From Otatea glauca (lineage: Eukaryota > Streptophyta > Magnoliopsida > Poales > Poaceae), in NCBI GenBank assembly GCA_036346275.1, contig CM070713.1:59701567-59765566 (forward strand): a DNA stretch of 64,000 nt, written 5' to 3'. The translations under genes were made by a program, and so were the position numbers. The notes beneath the pieces are model-generated. The model saw only the letters and a list, made by a program, of their open reading frames with translations, was not told where the DNA came from and searched no databases. Of this stretch, positions 33,190 to 45,192 are shown piece after piece. How positions within the stretch are numbered: position 1 is the stretch's first letter; the number at the start of each line of letters is the position of its first letter.

Positions 33190-34900
33190 TGTAAATGGCC
33201 ACGTCGTGTAATCTCCAAGTGAGGCTTGCCAACTGCTCCATTCCCCAGTAGGCTGCTTAGGGGCGCATATATCTATCCGGTCGAGGGGCGATTGTGCATG
33301 GTCGCACGGTAGCTCCTGGCTATGCAAAGGTCCATGTCAACGGTGTACATAAAATTTGCAGGGCTGTCACACTGGAGATGCCCCCAAACGACGAGATCGT
33401 GACACTAGGGGATGCCATTGGCACATTCATCTAATGACCCAAGAGGGACATCTTCTTTGATGACTGTCCTGCAACACCGAAGCTACACGCACAACAAGAG
33501 CCACCTGCTATGTCGGAGCTACCAGCACTACTGGAGCCACGTGCTGCACCGAAGCAAGCCACCAAATCGACTATCGTATCCTATACTACACAAGTCAGTA
33601 CTTTACTTCAGGCCCAGTCGTCTCCCGTGAAGATTGAAGATGACCTATGACAGACGGCGAGACGGCGACAAGGTCAAATCGAAGCGAATCACGAAAGTCC
33701 CTGACTTTTCGTTGGCCCCATTGGCACGGCAATTCAAGCTAGGATAGCTATTTATACTGGTAGAGCGCCAGGAGATGCTTACAATAGCTTGCGTTAGATT
33801 GCAAAATTGGTGTATGGAACAAGTCAACAAGCCGGTGGTACAACGGGTATTGAGTATCTCGGTTAGCTTCAAAGAGGAGCATTTCTTGCACCAGTTTTCA
33901 GGGGGCTTCTTCGTGTTTAGCTTCAATAACTCGTTCGATCTCTACAACCTCGATGCCTCACTCGTCAGATGCTGGATATTGTAAGTGTGTGCAATCACGG
34001 TCTACATTCGTGTCATACCGATAAATGTCATATATATATATGATTCTTGCTTTTGTATATATAGATATATGATCATTGAAGCAAAAAAAGAGAAAGAACC
34101 ATGGGTTTTCTTGACCCACACATGGTGTCCATGCAAACCATGGATGAAAATTTACAAGTCATCCAGGGGTACGTGAAAAACGCATTGCTGACTCAACGGA
34201 AAAATTTTCATATTTTTACCCCACAACTCGGGGTAAGTGCCTCATCCAGTTGATATACTTGTTGATTTGTACTTTATATGTGGCTCGAAGTTAGGTTGAA
34301 TAACCATGGCGACATACCTGTGTAGGTTTCACTGGGTTCTACTTGTAATTATACCAAAACAGAACTGGTATTTTACGTTGATTCCAAAAAGGGCGGAACC
34401 CACGACTTGACGCCTATCACAAAGTTACTCGAGATGTCGTTCAATGTCTAGAGAGCTCGTGAAAGGCCACACAAGGATTAGTCGCAGCTAAAACACGTTC
34501 ATAAGTTTCCGGTATCCGCTAGTACGTAATAATCCTTTACACTCTATAATAATACCTCAGGAATTAACTAATAATATTTTGGCAGTACCACCAGCAGCCA
34601 AAGGCCACTGATCAATGTGGATTCTAAGTTTGCCACAACATGCAAATCCTCATTTGTGCAAAGAAGACCAATGTCATGGAGAATTATCAATATTACAAAA
34701 ATTGTTTCCACTTATCAATTTATATACATCCAAGAATTTACTCTTCCCATCGACAGGCTTAGAAATACGCTGAATCTGCGTTGGAATAGGCTGACCTGCT
34801 ACGAATTAGAGGACAACTCTGTGCCTTCTTGATGCATGAGGTCATAAATCCGAAAGGCGAGTGCCACTCAGCTTCACCTGATGAATTGTGGAGTTCTTAG
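33190..34900 (+). pseudogene. CACTA tnp2 tail or second gene with ULP1-like (C48) protease domain remnant
   Basis: Pieces: TPNDE-like stretch around MPPNDEIVTLGDAIGTFI (33378-33430); NKPVVQRVLSISVSFKEEHF, then FSFNNSFDLYNLDASLVRCW (33820-33975); KEPWVFLTHTWCPCKPWMK (34096-34152); KHVHKFPVSA (34493-34525); then, after an AG acceptor, YHQQPKATDQCGF-stop-VCHNM (34587-34645). The QQP..CG(F/Y)xVC signature is that of ULP1/SUMO-type C48 peptidase domains carried by several plant CACTA and MULE elements. The stop between F and V and several frameshifts show decay. GT-AG introns seem to separate the pieces. Function in the element is not established. Confidence 0.65.
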
Positions 34901-35769
34901 TTATCACTTGGGTTAATTTGTGAACCTTGTGCTATGAATTTGTGAGTTGTAGTTATGGATTCAATTGGTTAATATATCTGAGTTGATTTCTGAAATGGAT
35001 GCGTCGTACGTTGTAATATGTAATTTGAGTTGATTTCTGAAATGTATATCATCAAAATATGCTTATGACATAAATTCTGTAATCTATTTTATTTCAGAGG
35101 GCACGGCTAGTATTTCTTGAGGCTAGCCAATAAAATAAAAAATCGTCAATAATACAAACTATCATCACAGATGATTCTATCTACGATCCGTCTGTGATGA
35201 TGCAATATCATAGACGATTTGTAGATAGAACCATCTGTAATGATGAAATATCACAGATAGTTCTAGGGTAGAACCGTCTGTGATATTGCATCATCATAGA
35301 CGGTTTGTAGCTAGAGTCATCTCTAATGTTAATTTTCACTGACGGTTCGGAAACCGTCTGTGATGTGTCATTCTTATCACTGACACATATTTACAGACGA
35401 TTCACAAACCCGTATATGATAAAATTTTTGAATCATCTGTGATGAGCTTTTATATAGTAGTGTTCTGTTCTGTACTCCTCTATCGTACAATCTCTGCAGT
35501 ATTGTAGGTATACTGCCACCAAGGTTTGAAAATTCGGTTTCAGAAAAAATTTCGTCCCTGGCCGGATCGCGAAATTTTGACGAAATTTCAAAATTTTGGA
35601 AATATTTTGGACGAAATTTGAATTTGAAAATTCAAATCCGGTCCATGTAGTAACGAAAAATCCCGAAATTCGGCGAAAACCCCCGAAATTTCAGGTTTCT
35701 TGCACCAACAGAAAAGTGGTCTAAACGTTAACGAAAAATTTTGAATTTTTTTTTAAAGTTCCTGACACA

Positions 35770-36240
35770 TTGCTAATGTTCTCACAAAAAATTCAGCTGA
35801 TTAACACATCTGAGGAATTTTAAAAAATTCGGAGAGTGGTACTATCCTGATAAAACACTGACCGACAAGTTTGATCCGAATGGAAAATGGTACAAATCAA
35901 GTTAGAAACTGTTGAAATTTTGTGTGCATGGTTATGATCCATAAATAATATTCTCAAAAAAATTTAAGCTGACTGTCACATCTGACGAATTTTAAAAAAT
36001 TTGGAGAGTGGTACTGTCCTGATAAAACACTGACCGACAAGTTTGATCCGAATGGAAAATGGTACAAATCAAGTTAGAAACTGTTGAATTTTTTTGTGCA
36101 TGGTTATGAACCATAACGAATTTTCTCAAAAAAATTTCAGCTGATTATAAAGCTTCATGAATTTTTTAAAATTTAAACAGTGCTACTGTCCTGTTAAAAG
36201 GCTTACCGGCACATTCAAACAAAATGAAAAATTATTTTAA
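35770..36240. repeat. About 172-bp subterminal tandem repeats of the hAT element
   Basis: The phrase GGAGAGTGGTACT(A/G)TCCTG recurs at 35831 and 36003, with a third diverged unit (GTGCTACTGTCCTG) near 36180, a period of about 172 bp. Each unit also contains ACCGACAAGTTTGATCCGAA and GTTAGAAACTGTTGAA. The same phrases appear in the three shorter relatives. Confidence 0.85.
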
Positions 36241-36471
36241 CCACGTTAGAAGTTTTTGAAAATTTTGGTAGTGGTATTGATGTAAAATTAATGTTCGTAT
36301 AAAATTTTGAGGTGTTGATCAAACTTAAAGAATTTTTAAAAATTCTTTGAAGTTAGAAATTCCGGCAGCATATTGACTGAAATTCGGAGTTTGAGAGTCA
36401 CAATTCGAAACAATCAATGTATGTTTGCATGAAAATTTATAGGCACGAAATAAAATCGATACATATGAAAA

Positions 36472-39400
36472 TTAGTAGTACGCCTGTGGTTGAAACTGCA
36501 CCTCCGCGTTGTCGACAATGACCTCGTGATACCTCCTCTCATGTTGTTGCTTGTATTCTTCCCAGATCTTGTCCCGTGGTAGCCAGGCAGACTTCCAATG
36601 TTCGTAATGATACTCCCAGGCACTAAGTTTCTCGGACTGGAAAAGATAGCTGACACTAACAGATGAGTGTCGCGTATACGGATCGGCGTATGGATCAGTG
36701 TGGTCAAACAGCGAAGACATGCTAGATCCATCAACACTTTGTCTGTAACCATACGCACCCTGATCTCCTCCATAGGGTATTGAACCGTACCCACTATGCT
36801 CAGTTGAGAACCCCAAATGGCTGGAAGACTGACTGCTATACCCTGAGCCTGCGTCATCCTGTGGCTGTGCTCCCTGTCACTCGACGTGCCTTTCCCCTTA
36901 CTACGGGTCTGCCTCTGTGAGCCCATCCTCGAGAAGCTAACCCCATGTTGTGATGTTGGTGGAGATGGTGGCTGTGAACGGAAGCGCATGGTATACTGGT
37001 CAGTTTTTGTTCCATCATCGCTGGAAGAGTCTGACTTTGTCGTTGAACCACTACTGAGGCTCTGCTCATTATCAGGAGTTTTTGTTTCCTCATCGCTGCC
37101 GACAGCACGCTCATCATCAGCTAGCTCTCTTCCTTTTCCCTTGGCAGGCTGGCTCCCCGATAACTTCTCCAAACCGCGTAAAGCTCCTGCCAGTGCGTGG
37201 TCGTCGTCGGTGTTGCTAGCACTCTTTCTCTTCTCTTTGTGCGTGTCACCGACCGCGAACTCGGCCCAATCTGAGAGATTCTTCCCGCCTATGGACAATT
37301 GAAAGTAATATTAACATCGTTTTGAGGTTTCAATATACATGATGCACAAGTAGAATGGAAAATAATTATGTTAGTTACCTGTGGCTTTATTCATCTCTTC
37401 TGACGGGATGGAGTCTACCACGAATCTCGCTGGGTGAGGTGGATCAATCCCAGTGTCCTCGTCCAACAGGGGCTCTCCACCAGACCTGCACAGGTCAAAC
37501 CACTTTGCCATAGGGTCAGTACTAGGATGCATCGCACTCTCAATGAGCCTATCGAGTGGGTCTTCGTCCTAAGCATCACGGGTTGATTCGTAGTCCCGTA
37601 AGCGAAGTCGCAGGTTGTAGTGCACGAACACAAAGCTGCAGCAGCTTTGCATAATTCAATCGATTCCTCAACTGCGTGTGCACTAAGGCAAATGTGCTCC
37701 AATTGCGCTCGCATCCACTTGACGATGCGCACTGTGACACTAACCGCAAAGCGAACTTCTGCAAAGCTGGCGTCTCATTTCCAAACGCCATCCACCATTG
37801 AGCTACAGGTAATACGATAAAAGACAAGATCGCCATTCAGTTGTAAACAACATTGTAGAAATAACTGAAATTACATATTTACCTGCTGTCATGCGCTCAT
37901 CAACGGCACTGGGCTGTGCAAGCTAGGTGATAAACCGTCCCCTTTTAAGATGGTATACATCAACTTCCCGTATGGCCTGCACCGCGGTATGATCGTTATT
38001 AGCCATAATCTCTAGTGCAGTAGAGAGTGCTCCCATGTACTACGGAGTACTGCATATGTTGTAGGAGAACTGAGATCGTGGGTCAAGCACGGTGGTTGCG
38101 ATGCACAAATCATTGTATAGTTAGCATAACAAATCCCTACATTGCGTAGTTACCGTAAGAGAACTGAACAAATTAATTTCAGTAACCTGCTTGCACGAAT
38201 GTGGTTTCCCTTATTTCGGTAAACCTCTTTTCCAGGACTTGCAAGAACATCCTGCAATGCTCTCCGTGCTCCCACAAGCGGTTGTTATACTCATTTCGCA
38301 CAGTCGCGTACTGCATCATGACACCGCTGATCGTTGGTAACTTGTCTTGATCCACGAACCTCAACATTCTGTACAAGGGTTCTACAGCCACAACGGACCA
38401 CTCCATCCACTCCCAAAACTCCCTGTTCAGGATGCGGTCATATGCGTACTTGCCCTCCTCCATCGTAGCCCACCTGCTACTGCCTCAGTCAGGATGTGTC
38501 ATCCACTGCAGAAACTTCTCCTTTTTTTGTTGAAGCTATCCAAAAAAAACAAAGGTCGTGCCAAACCTAGTGGCATTTGGCCTCACCAACTCTCCCACAA
38601 TATGTTGCCGCATCTGTGCGTGCAGATTTTTATGGTTGTACATGAATCTGCAAATCCTCTTAGCCTCTCCCACAACCTTTCTGATTTATGGGCCATCACA
38701 CACGTCTTTCAGCATAAGATTCACAGTGTGTGCCAAGCATAGCTGTCATATAATTCGTGGGTACTGCACTCGTAACATCTGGCATACTTTCTTAAAGTTG
38801 GCACCATTGTTAGTAACCACTTGCACGACATGCTCTGCCCCAATCTCCTCAGTCACAACCTTTGTTATCTCGCGTAGCAGGTACTTGTGGTCCTGGACCT
38901 TGCCTGTGAAAGAACAAGACAGATAGTAGTACGTGTGTCTTTCACGGTGGTATACAAGAGTAAAAACTAAACTGATGGTAGTACCTGTTGCATTGATAGT
39001 TTTATGAAAGAACATGACCCCATTGCAATACACCATGAAGTTGATGATGCTCTGATGAGTAGGTCCGATCCAAGCATCACACATGACTGTAACACCAAAC
39101 ACAGCCCAGTCGTCCTTGAACTTTCGCAAGTACTGCAGTATCTCCTGCTCGTTCTCATCCAGGTACTTCCCATCTATCTCGTGGCCCCGTAGTGGACGAA
39201 CACCTGGGCCTAGCTCCTGCGTTAGCTTGATTGCACCTGTCCATTGCGGGCATAAGAAATTAGTACAATCATCACACAAGTTCTAACTTGCAAACATACA
39301 ATAATTTCGTACCTATGAAATATGGACACTCGACCTTTCTTCCTGGAATTGCATTAGCATGAGCCCACTTGGCCTATGCCCTTCCTAGCTTATTCCTCCC

Positions 39401-39932
39401 CCTGCTTGAATGCAGTGTCAATAAGGGGTTGCTGCGGGGCGCTGCTCCGTGCAAGGTCAACATCAATGGATGCATGGCTTTTTTATCTTGATTTGCTCCT
39501 CCCGAATATTCTGCTGAGAGTGGATTGGACCGATGTCCTCCCAAAGAAGACTACTGCACCAACCTGGGTCAAACCTTGGCTTATGAGGTAGGCCTCTTCT
39601 CTGGAGGCTCTTAAGGCCATCTTCAGCTACTCCTGTTCGGTACGGTACTCATCACCCAAGGTAGCCCAGTCGTCGCAAGCCTCCTCCTTACGGAGGCGCT
39701 CCTCCTCCCTATCCTTCTTCTTCTCCCGACATCCACGAAGGTCCGCGAGCATAGCCTGCCTAACCATGTTAGGCACGATAGGACAGGCCTTCACATCGCC
39801 CGCGCGGCCAGCCAGATGTTTCTTGAAACGAGTCGCCCCTCCACCCTTCATAACATGACTGCAATAGCTACACTTCGACCTAGGGCCGATGCGCTCCCCG
39901 TGCTCCCATACGGTACCCTCATGATCTGCCAT
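36472..39932 (-). pseudogene. hAT transposase (BED - DUF659 - hATC) with long C-terminal tail
   Basis: Start ATG at 39932 (MADHEGTVWEHGERIG), preceded by an AG acceptor that suggests a leader intron. Exon 1 carries a BED zinc finger with KCSYCSHVMKGGGATRFKKH. The next exons (39279-38700) give the DUF659/RNase H-like core GVTVMCDAWIGPTHQSIINF, GKVQDHKYLLREITKVV, VVTNNGANFKKV and LCLAHTVNLMLKDV, with a GT-AG intron at about 38904-38983. Then VRPNATRFGTTFVFLDSF, LNREFWEWMEW, TTVLDPRSQF and a hATC dimerisation region (37836-37580) with SSGCERNWSTFALVHTQLRN. A last exon (37298-36472) encodes a Ser/Asp/Lys-rich tail ending in QFQPQAYY. Stops after YPRII, HPD and STP, plus frameshifts, make it a pseudogene. 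The enzyme would excise and insert hAT elements in the nucleus. Confidence 0.88.
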
Positions 39933-40629
39933 CACGAGAGCCTGCAATGGAACATAGGAGATGCCAATGAGGCAATGAGATAAAATTAAAAGGATTGTAT
40001 TACAGACTGTTAAGTTGCTTGTACTTGGTTACTAAATTATGAAATATTTTTACTGCAACAACAAAATAATATGGCTCATAACTCATGACTACATCATGAA
40101 ATATTTTTCACTGCAAGAACATACAATACTTTGTTACATCATCTTCATGTTTTTGTTGGTTAAGCTCTTATGTTTTTGTACTGGATCATCTTCATGGTTT
40201 TGTTGGTTAAGCTCTTATGTTTTTGTACTGGATCATCTTCATTCTACAGACTAGAATACATGAATTGAACCTAAAATTAAACAAGTTTGCTCGAAAAAAC
40301 TGACCTACTGGCGATTTGTGGATTCGGCCGAAATTTCGCCAAACCAACTCGAAATTTCACTGCAGAGGCCCGAAATTTCGTTACTTCTTGCCGAAAACTC
40401 ACTGTAGACGCCCGAACTTGGCCAGATTTGGCCGGATTCTGGCCGGATCAGAGAGAGACGCCGTCATTCCAGCTTGGAGAGGCAGAGAAGCAGAGGAAAG
40501 TGAAAATAACTGCACAGTGCATGCATGTGAAATGAGCTCTGCGTGTCTTCTGTAAATCAAAGACCAATTATTGAGGTCCATGTCTCTGTGAAGCAAAGCC
40601 AAAGCGCTTAATTCTCAGACCTAAAAGCC

Positions 40630-40706
40630 AGCAATAACTCTAGCTTAGTGGTAGATGTTAAGACTAGCAAAGAAAAGGTGCTGGGTTCAAATCCTAGCCA
40701 TTAGGT
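40630..40706 (+). repeat. tRNA-like sequence (A and B boxes) inside the hAT element
   Basis: TAGCTTAGTGGTAGATG resembles a tRNA D-arm/box A. CTGGGTTCAAATCCTAG, about 40 bp downstream, forms a T-arm with box B. No convincing acceptor stem pairs the two ends and the anticodon arm is irregular. A tRNA-derived SINE fragment or captured tRNA pseudogene is more likely than a working tRNA gene. Confidence 0.45.
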
Positions 40707-41660
40707 TTTCTTTCAAATTTTGTTTTTCGTAGTTATAAGTATGAAAAAATTATGAAATTTTTTTTGGATGTTCGTAAAGCATTGTTCATATTCTCATAAA
40801 ATTTTTACATCATGATCAACCATAAAAAAATCTCAAAAAATGTGGAAGTGCTACTTCACATTACATTTTTTTTTAATAGTTTCGAGCATGCAAAAATTAT
40901 AAACAAATTTGTACATGGTTGGAAAGCATCGATTATATTCTCATAAAATTTTGAGATCATGATCAAACATGAAAAAATTCCCAAGAAATGTGAATGTGGT
41001 ACTTCACAGTTTTCGGACTTCAGACCGCGTGTTTATACCGATTACAATTTTTGATTGAGTAGCAAAAACAGGTTCAAATTTTCTGAAAGTTTTACAGAAG
41101 TGTTATGAGAGAATTATTAACTTATCATAAAAATTTAAGGTGATGATCAAACATGAATAAATTTATAAAATTCTAACACGGTTACTGCCTTGTTTAGGCT
41201 AATTCTGTTTTTTATTTTTAAAACATAACAAAAGAAGTTAAAATATTTTTAAAATTTTCTGTATGATCCTAGGTGTCTTATGATGGTACCATAACTTTTT
41301 CATAGCATGAAAAGGCTTCCTCAATTTTATATAATTCCGATAGTGTTTCTGTCCAAACTTTAAAATGTCTCAAAAATTAACTTTTTGGACAAATTATCAT
41401 TGAAGACCACTTTCTTATATGTTATTGATGACATTTCGGTGAAATCCGGCCCCAAAAAATGTAAAACCGGTTAATTATGCCGAAATTTCGGTGGTTTATC
41501 CCGAAATTTCGCCGAAATTACCGAAATCACTGTAGCATTTTCAATTTTTTTTGGGAAATTTTAAATTTGACCGGTATTTCCAATCTGGAGGGGGTCCGAA
41601 ATCTGAGATTTCGGCGAAAAATTGGCGAATTTCGCCGAATTTTCTAACCTTGACTGCCAC

Positions 41661-41986
41661 ATTCATAGCCCTTGTGATGTTCTCGCTCAGGTGTGCCCTC
41701 TACTCAATGACTACAAAAAAAAAGCATTACTTTCTCATCTAACAAGGAATCAGTCTAGAGGGATATCTGAGTATGTATATATACATCCAGGAATTTTTTG
41801 AGATATTTAAAAATTCAATCCGGATTCATTTGAAGTATGCATATGGACTTGACATTGATCTTAATTTTTTATTTGTCCCTATTAATTACGAGCTACTTTT
41901 GAATTTCCAATGTATGAAATAGCATACTCTCTTCGGTCATAGAAGAAAGAGTTCAAAAACATACATCAACAAAAATCTAGCTAGGG
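41661..41986. other. Unassigned spacer between hAT elements
   Basis: AT-rich DNA with no recognised gene or repeat. Confidence 0.4.
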
Positions 41987-43344
41987 CCAACGATTCAAAT
42001 CTCGTTTTCGCTCTAAATTTCGTCAGCGGCCAGAGAACGAAATCTCGGCGATATCTCGCCATTTGAAACAAATTCTGGCCGAATTGCAAAATTAGAATTT
42101 GAATTCCGGATTTTGAAAATGAAATCTCGCCGAGATCTAGGAAAAATTGAACGACACGAAATCTAGTCGAAAAATTTTGAAATTTTCTGTGAAGCTTTCT
42201 GGCACATCAATGATGTTCCTGTAACATTTCAGATTATTATCAAATTTGTGGAATTTTTAAAAATTCAATCATTGCTACTGTCCTGATAAAACACTAACCG
42301 GTAAGATTGAACCAAATGAAAAATAAAACAAACCACGTTATAAAATTTTTGAAATTTTTTGTACGTGGTTATGATGCATCACTAATATTTTTATAAAATT
42401 TTCATATGATGATAAAACTTTATGAATTTTTAAAAATTCGGACAGTGCTACTGTCCTGATAAAAACTTTACCGGCAAAGTTCAACCAAATGAAAAATGGT
42501 ACAAGCCAAGTTAGAAAATTTTGAAACTTTTTTTCGATAGTCAGGATGTATCATCAATGTTTCTATAAAATTTCATCTGATGATCAAGCTTCAAAAAGTT
42601 TCAAAAATTCTGATAGTGCTACGTCCTTATAAAAGCCTGGTGATCAATACATAAATTGCTTTAGCAACAAAAAAAATTTAATTTTTTTAAAAAATTGCAT
42701 AAGATTTATAAGGAAATTATTAATATCTCATAAAAATTTTGAATCATGATCACACTTCAGTGAATTTATAAAATTCTTAAAAGTGCTGTGTACCATATAT
42801 ATTCTTTCTATTTTTTATTCTTGAAATATAACAAATGAAGTTCAATGCATACATAGATTTGATTGAGTAAACAAAAGAAGTTGAAAATTTTAAAAAAAAT
42901 TATATAATGGTAATGATTCAATTATTAAGCTCTCATAAAAATTTTGGATCATGATCACACTCGAGCAAATTTATAAAATTCTGACAAGGTTACTGTCCCA
43001 ATTATGTTCATTCTGTTTTTGATTTTTTAAAGATAACAAATTAAGTTCAATTATTTTGAAAAAATTTATGTATGATACTACACTTCTTAGTATTGTACCA
43101 TAAATTTTTCACATCATGATAAAGCATGTATAATTTTATAAAAATCTGATAGTATTTCTGTAGTTTTTAAAAAATTATCAAAAATTCGGTTTTTCAATAA
43201 ATTTTCATAGAGATCTCAGCGATATTACCGAGATACTGTAGCAATTCATTTTTTTTTTGAATTTTTAAATCTAACCGACATTTCAAAACTCGTTCACATC
43301 CGAAAACTGAGATCTCGCGAAATTTCGACGAGATTTAGATCCTT
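41987..43344. mobile_element. Non-autonomous hAT element, same family (copy B)
   Basis: Left end CCAACGATTCAAATCTCG and right end, minus strand, AAGGATCTAAATCTCGTCG. The flanks AGCTAGGGC and AGCTGGGC are an 8-9 bp duplication differing by one indel. The interior repeats family phrases such as GCTACTGTCCTGATAAAACA and GAAATTTCG/GATCTCG words. About 1.36 kb, no transposase. Exact ends may shift by one or two bases. Confidence 0.75.
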
Positions 43345-43352
43345 AGCTGGGC

Positions 43353-43960
43353 GGGCATCACTACAACATACACAGCTAGCTAGGAATCTTACTAGGACCA
43401 GCTAAGTGCTCTTGAACAAAAGAAAGGGTGCAATCAGCGAATAGTTCATCTCTTGGGAGCTAGCGACTTGAGCACGCGAGACAAACTTCATTATTGGTGC
43501 CAAGAGGCTGGCCACACCGCCACAATCGATCGTTGGGCCACCACCATGTGCCACTTGACCAAATTTTACGAAGAAATTGAAAAGCTGATCTACTCATGCA
43601 CCCCTGTTCATGGCATCACAAACAAATGATTCTTCACCAAAGTTGCAGAGTGGACTATTAATTTGACAACTCTAATTAGTCATTACGAGATATGCCCAAG
43701 AGATGATCAGTGGTTACATGCATAGGTGATCGAACAGATCTGCTCATACAAATGAAACTCAGAAGTGACTAAAAAAAAATTTGTTGTGGGTGGGGGTGGG
43801 GGGCTGAGATCAATCAATTATCATATCAACTTCACATCCATACTTCAAACGAATTCGGAGAATTCATCCGATTATTTGACACCAACTTCACATGCATTTA
43901 CAAATATATATATATATATACACACATACATATATATATACATGTCTACACACATGGGGA
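43353..43960. other. Unassigned spacer with TA/CA simple repeats at its right end
   Basis: No gene recognised. An (AT)n/(AC)n mixed microsatellite occupies about 43901-43950. Confidence 0.45.
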
Positions 43961-44343
43961 CATATCCAGTGTAAACCCCTCTTACCGTAAAAATTCTGTG
44001 AAACCCACGTATAGAAGTTTTGAAAAATTCTCAAAAAATTACCACGCGTAGGGGAGGTGTGCTTATACAATTCTGTAAAATTTGAAGACCAAACTCAATC
44101 ACATTTGAAAGATATGAAAAAGACAAATTCAACCTAAATAGTGATGTTTCACTGTTTAGCACTATTCATTTTGTTGTTTGTATTTTTTATATCTTTCAAA
44201 TGCGATTGAGTTTGTTCTTCAAATTTTACAGAATTATATAAGCTCACCTCCCCTACATATGATAATTTTTCGAGGATTTTTTAAAACTTCTACATGTGGG
44301 TTTCATGGAATGTAGACAATAAGGAGGGTTTACACAGGATATG
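43961..44343. mobile_element. Foldback MITE (383 bp), near-perfect inverted repeat
   Basis: The left arm (CATATCCAGTGTAAACCC, then TTCTGTGAAACCCACG) and the right arm on the minus strand (CATATCCTGTGTAAACCC, then TTCCATGAAACCCACA) pair over about 170 bp each, round a short centre with GTTTCACTGTTTAGCACT. A transcript would form one long hairpin. The family is unknown, and no clear target duplication was found in the simple-repeat flanks. Confidence 0.75.
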
Positions 44344-44410
44344 TTGACACACACACATATATACACACACATGTATATATATATATGTATGTATATACAT
44401 ATATATATAT

Positions 44411-44812
44411 GGGAAGCTGAAATGGGGCACCATGGAGCCTAGGCTCCATGATTTCAAATGCGCAGATTCAAGCCAAATTCGGGTATATTTTTCAAACATT
44501 TTAGTTTTAGGGTATATACCTATTTATAACAATTCAAATGAAACACATACCTTTGAAAAAAATATACTCGAATTCAAAGATTTTAAACGAATTTAGATTG
44601 CATGCTTTGCTGATTTATATATATAATCAGCACATACCTACAAACAAACTATCATCAAAAAAGGAAACTCTAGTTTTAATTTCAGTTCAAACTTGTTTGA
44701 ACTAGTTAAACTCAACATCTTAAAATTTTCAAAAAATTAAACATATAATACATAGGAGAATATACCCATTTTGTATTATGGAGTCTAGGCTCCATGGTGC
44801 ATCAAGTAATTA
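44411..44812 (-). mobile_element. Micron-like element, copy 2
   Basis: Reverse orientation relative to copy 1: reads GGGAAGCTGAAATGGGGCAC at the left and GGTGCATCAAGTAATTA at the right, between (TA)n tracts. Its 3' end has the palindrome ATGGAGCCTAGGCTCCAT where copy 1 has a different inverted repeat, showing that pairing is kept while sequence changes. Confidence 0.65.
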
Positions 44813-44840
44813 TACTATATATATGTATGTATGTATATAT

Positions 44841-45192
44841 AATATAATTACCTAGGGCACTATGATCTAAAAATAATATTTTCTCTATGTATTTTCATGT
44901 GAAATTTTTAGGATACTATGTTTAACTAGTTTACTAACTAGTTCAAACAAATTTGAACTGAAATTCAAAGTAGAGTTTTCCTTTTTGATGATAGTTTATT
45001 TGTAGGTATTGTGCTGATTTTAAAATCTTTGAATTCGAGTATATTGTTTCAAAGGTATGCGTTTCATTTGAATGTTATAGATGGGTATATACCCTAAAAC
45101 TAAAAATTTTGAAAAATATAATCGAATATGGCTTAAATTCGCGCATTTGAAATCATGATGCCCAGGCACCATAGTGCCCTATTTCAGCTTCC
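44841..45192 (+). mobile_element. Micron-like element, copy 3
   Basis: Starts TAATTACCTAGGGCACTATG and ends GTGCCCTATTTCAGCTTCC, with (TA)n on both sides. About 60 bp shorter than copy 1, lacking part of the 5' hairpin. Confidence 0.65.

Larger units (their letters stand above)
21016..35462 (+). mobile_element. Large CACTA (En/Spm-type) element with nested Gypsy element
   Basis: Termini CACTACTACAAAAGG (21016) and, minus strand, CACTACTATATAAAAGC (35462). The 3-bp host site TTC is perfectly duplicated (21013-21015, 35463-35465). Subterminal regions (21050-21310 and 35150-35445) consist of alternating ATCAC(T/A)GACGGTTTT and AAAACCGTC(T/A)GTGAT words that can form many hairpins and are probable transposase-binding sites. 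The right half keeps tnp2 and ULP1-like remnants on the plus strand. A 10-kb Gypsy element replaces the 5' part of tnp2. All genes are broken. Confidence 0.93.
35520..41652 (-). mobile_element. hAT element (6.1 kb) with broken transposase gene
   Basis: Terminal inverted repeats CAAGGTTTGAAAATTCGG and CAAGGTTAGAAAATTCGG (17 of 18 identical). The host octamer ACTGCCAC is perfectly duplicated (35512-35519 and 41653-41660). Subterminal DNA is crowded with CGAAATTTCG palindromes. The interior carries a minus-strand transposase gene with BED, DUF659 and hATC pieces. It is inserted 57 bp to the right of the large CACTA. Confidence 0.95.

Noticed and set aside
43961..44343. Possible microRNA precursor (long hairpin)
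   Set aside because: Pairing extends over whole arms like a foldback MITE, with no single conserved duplex; siRNA source is likelier than a miRNA gene.
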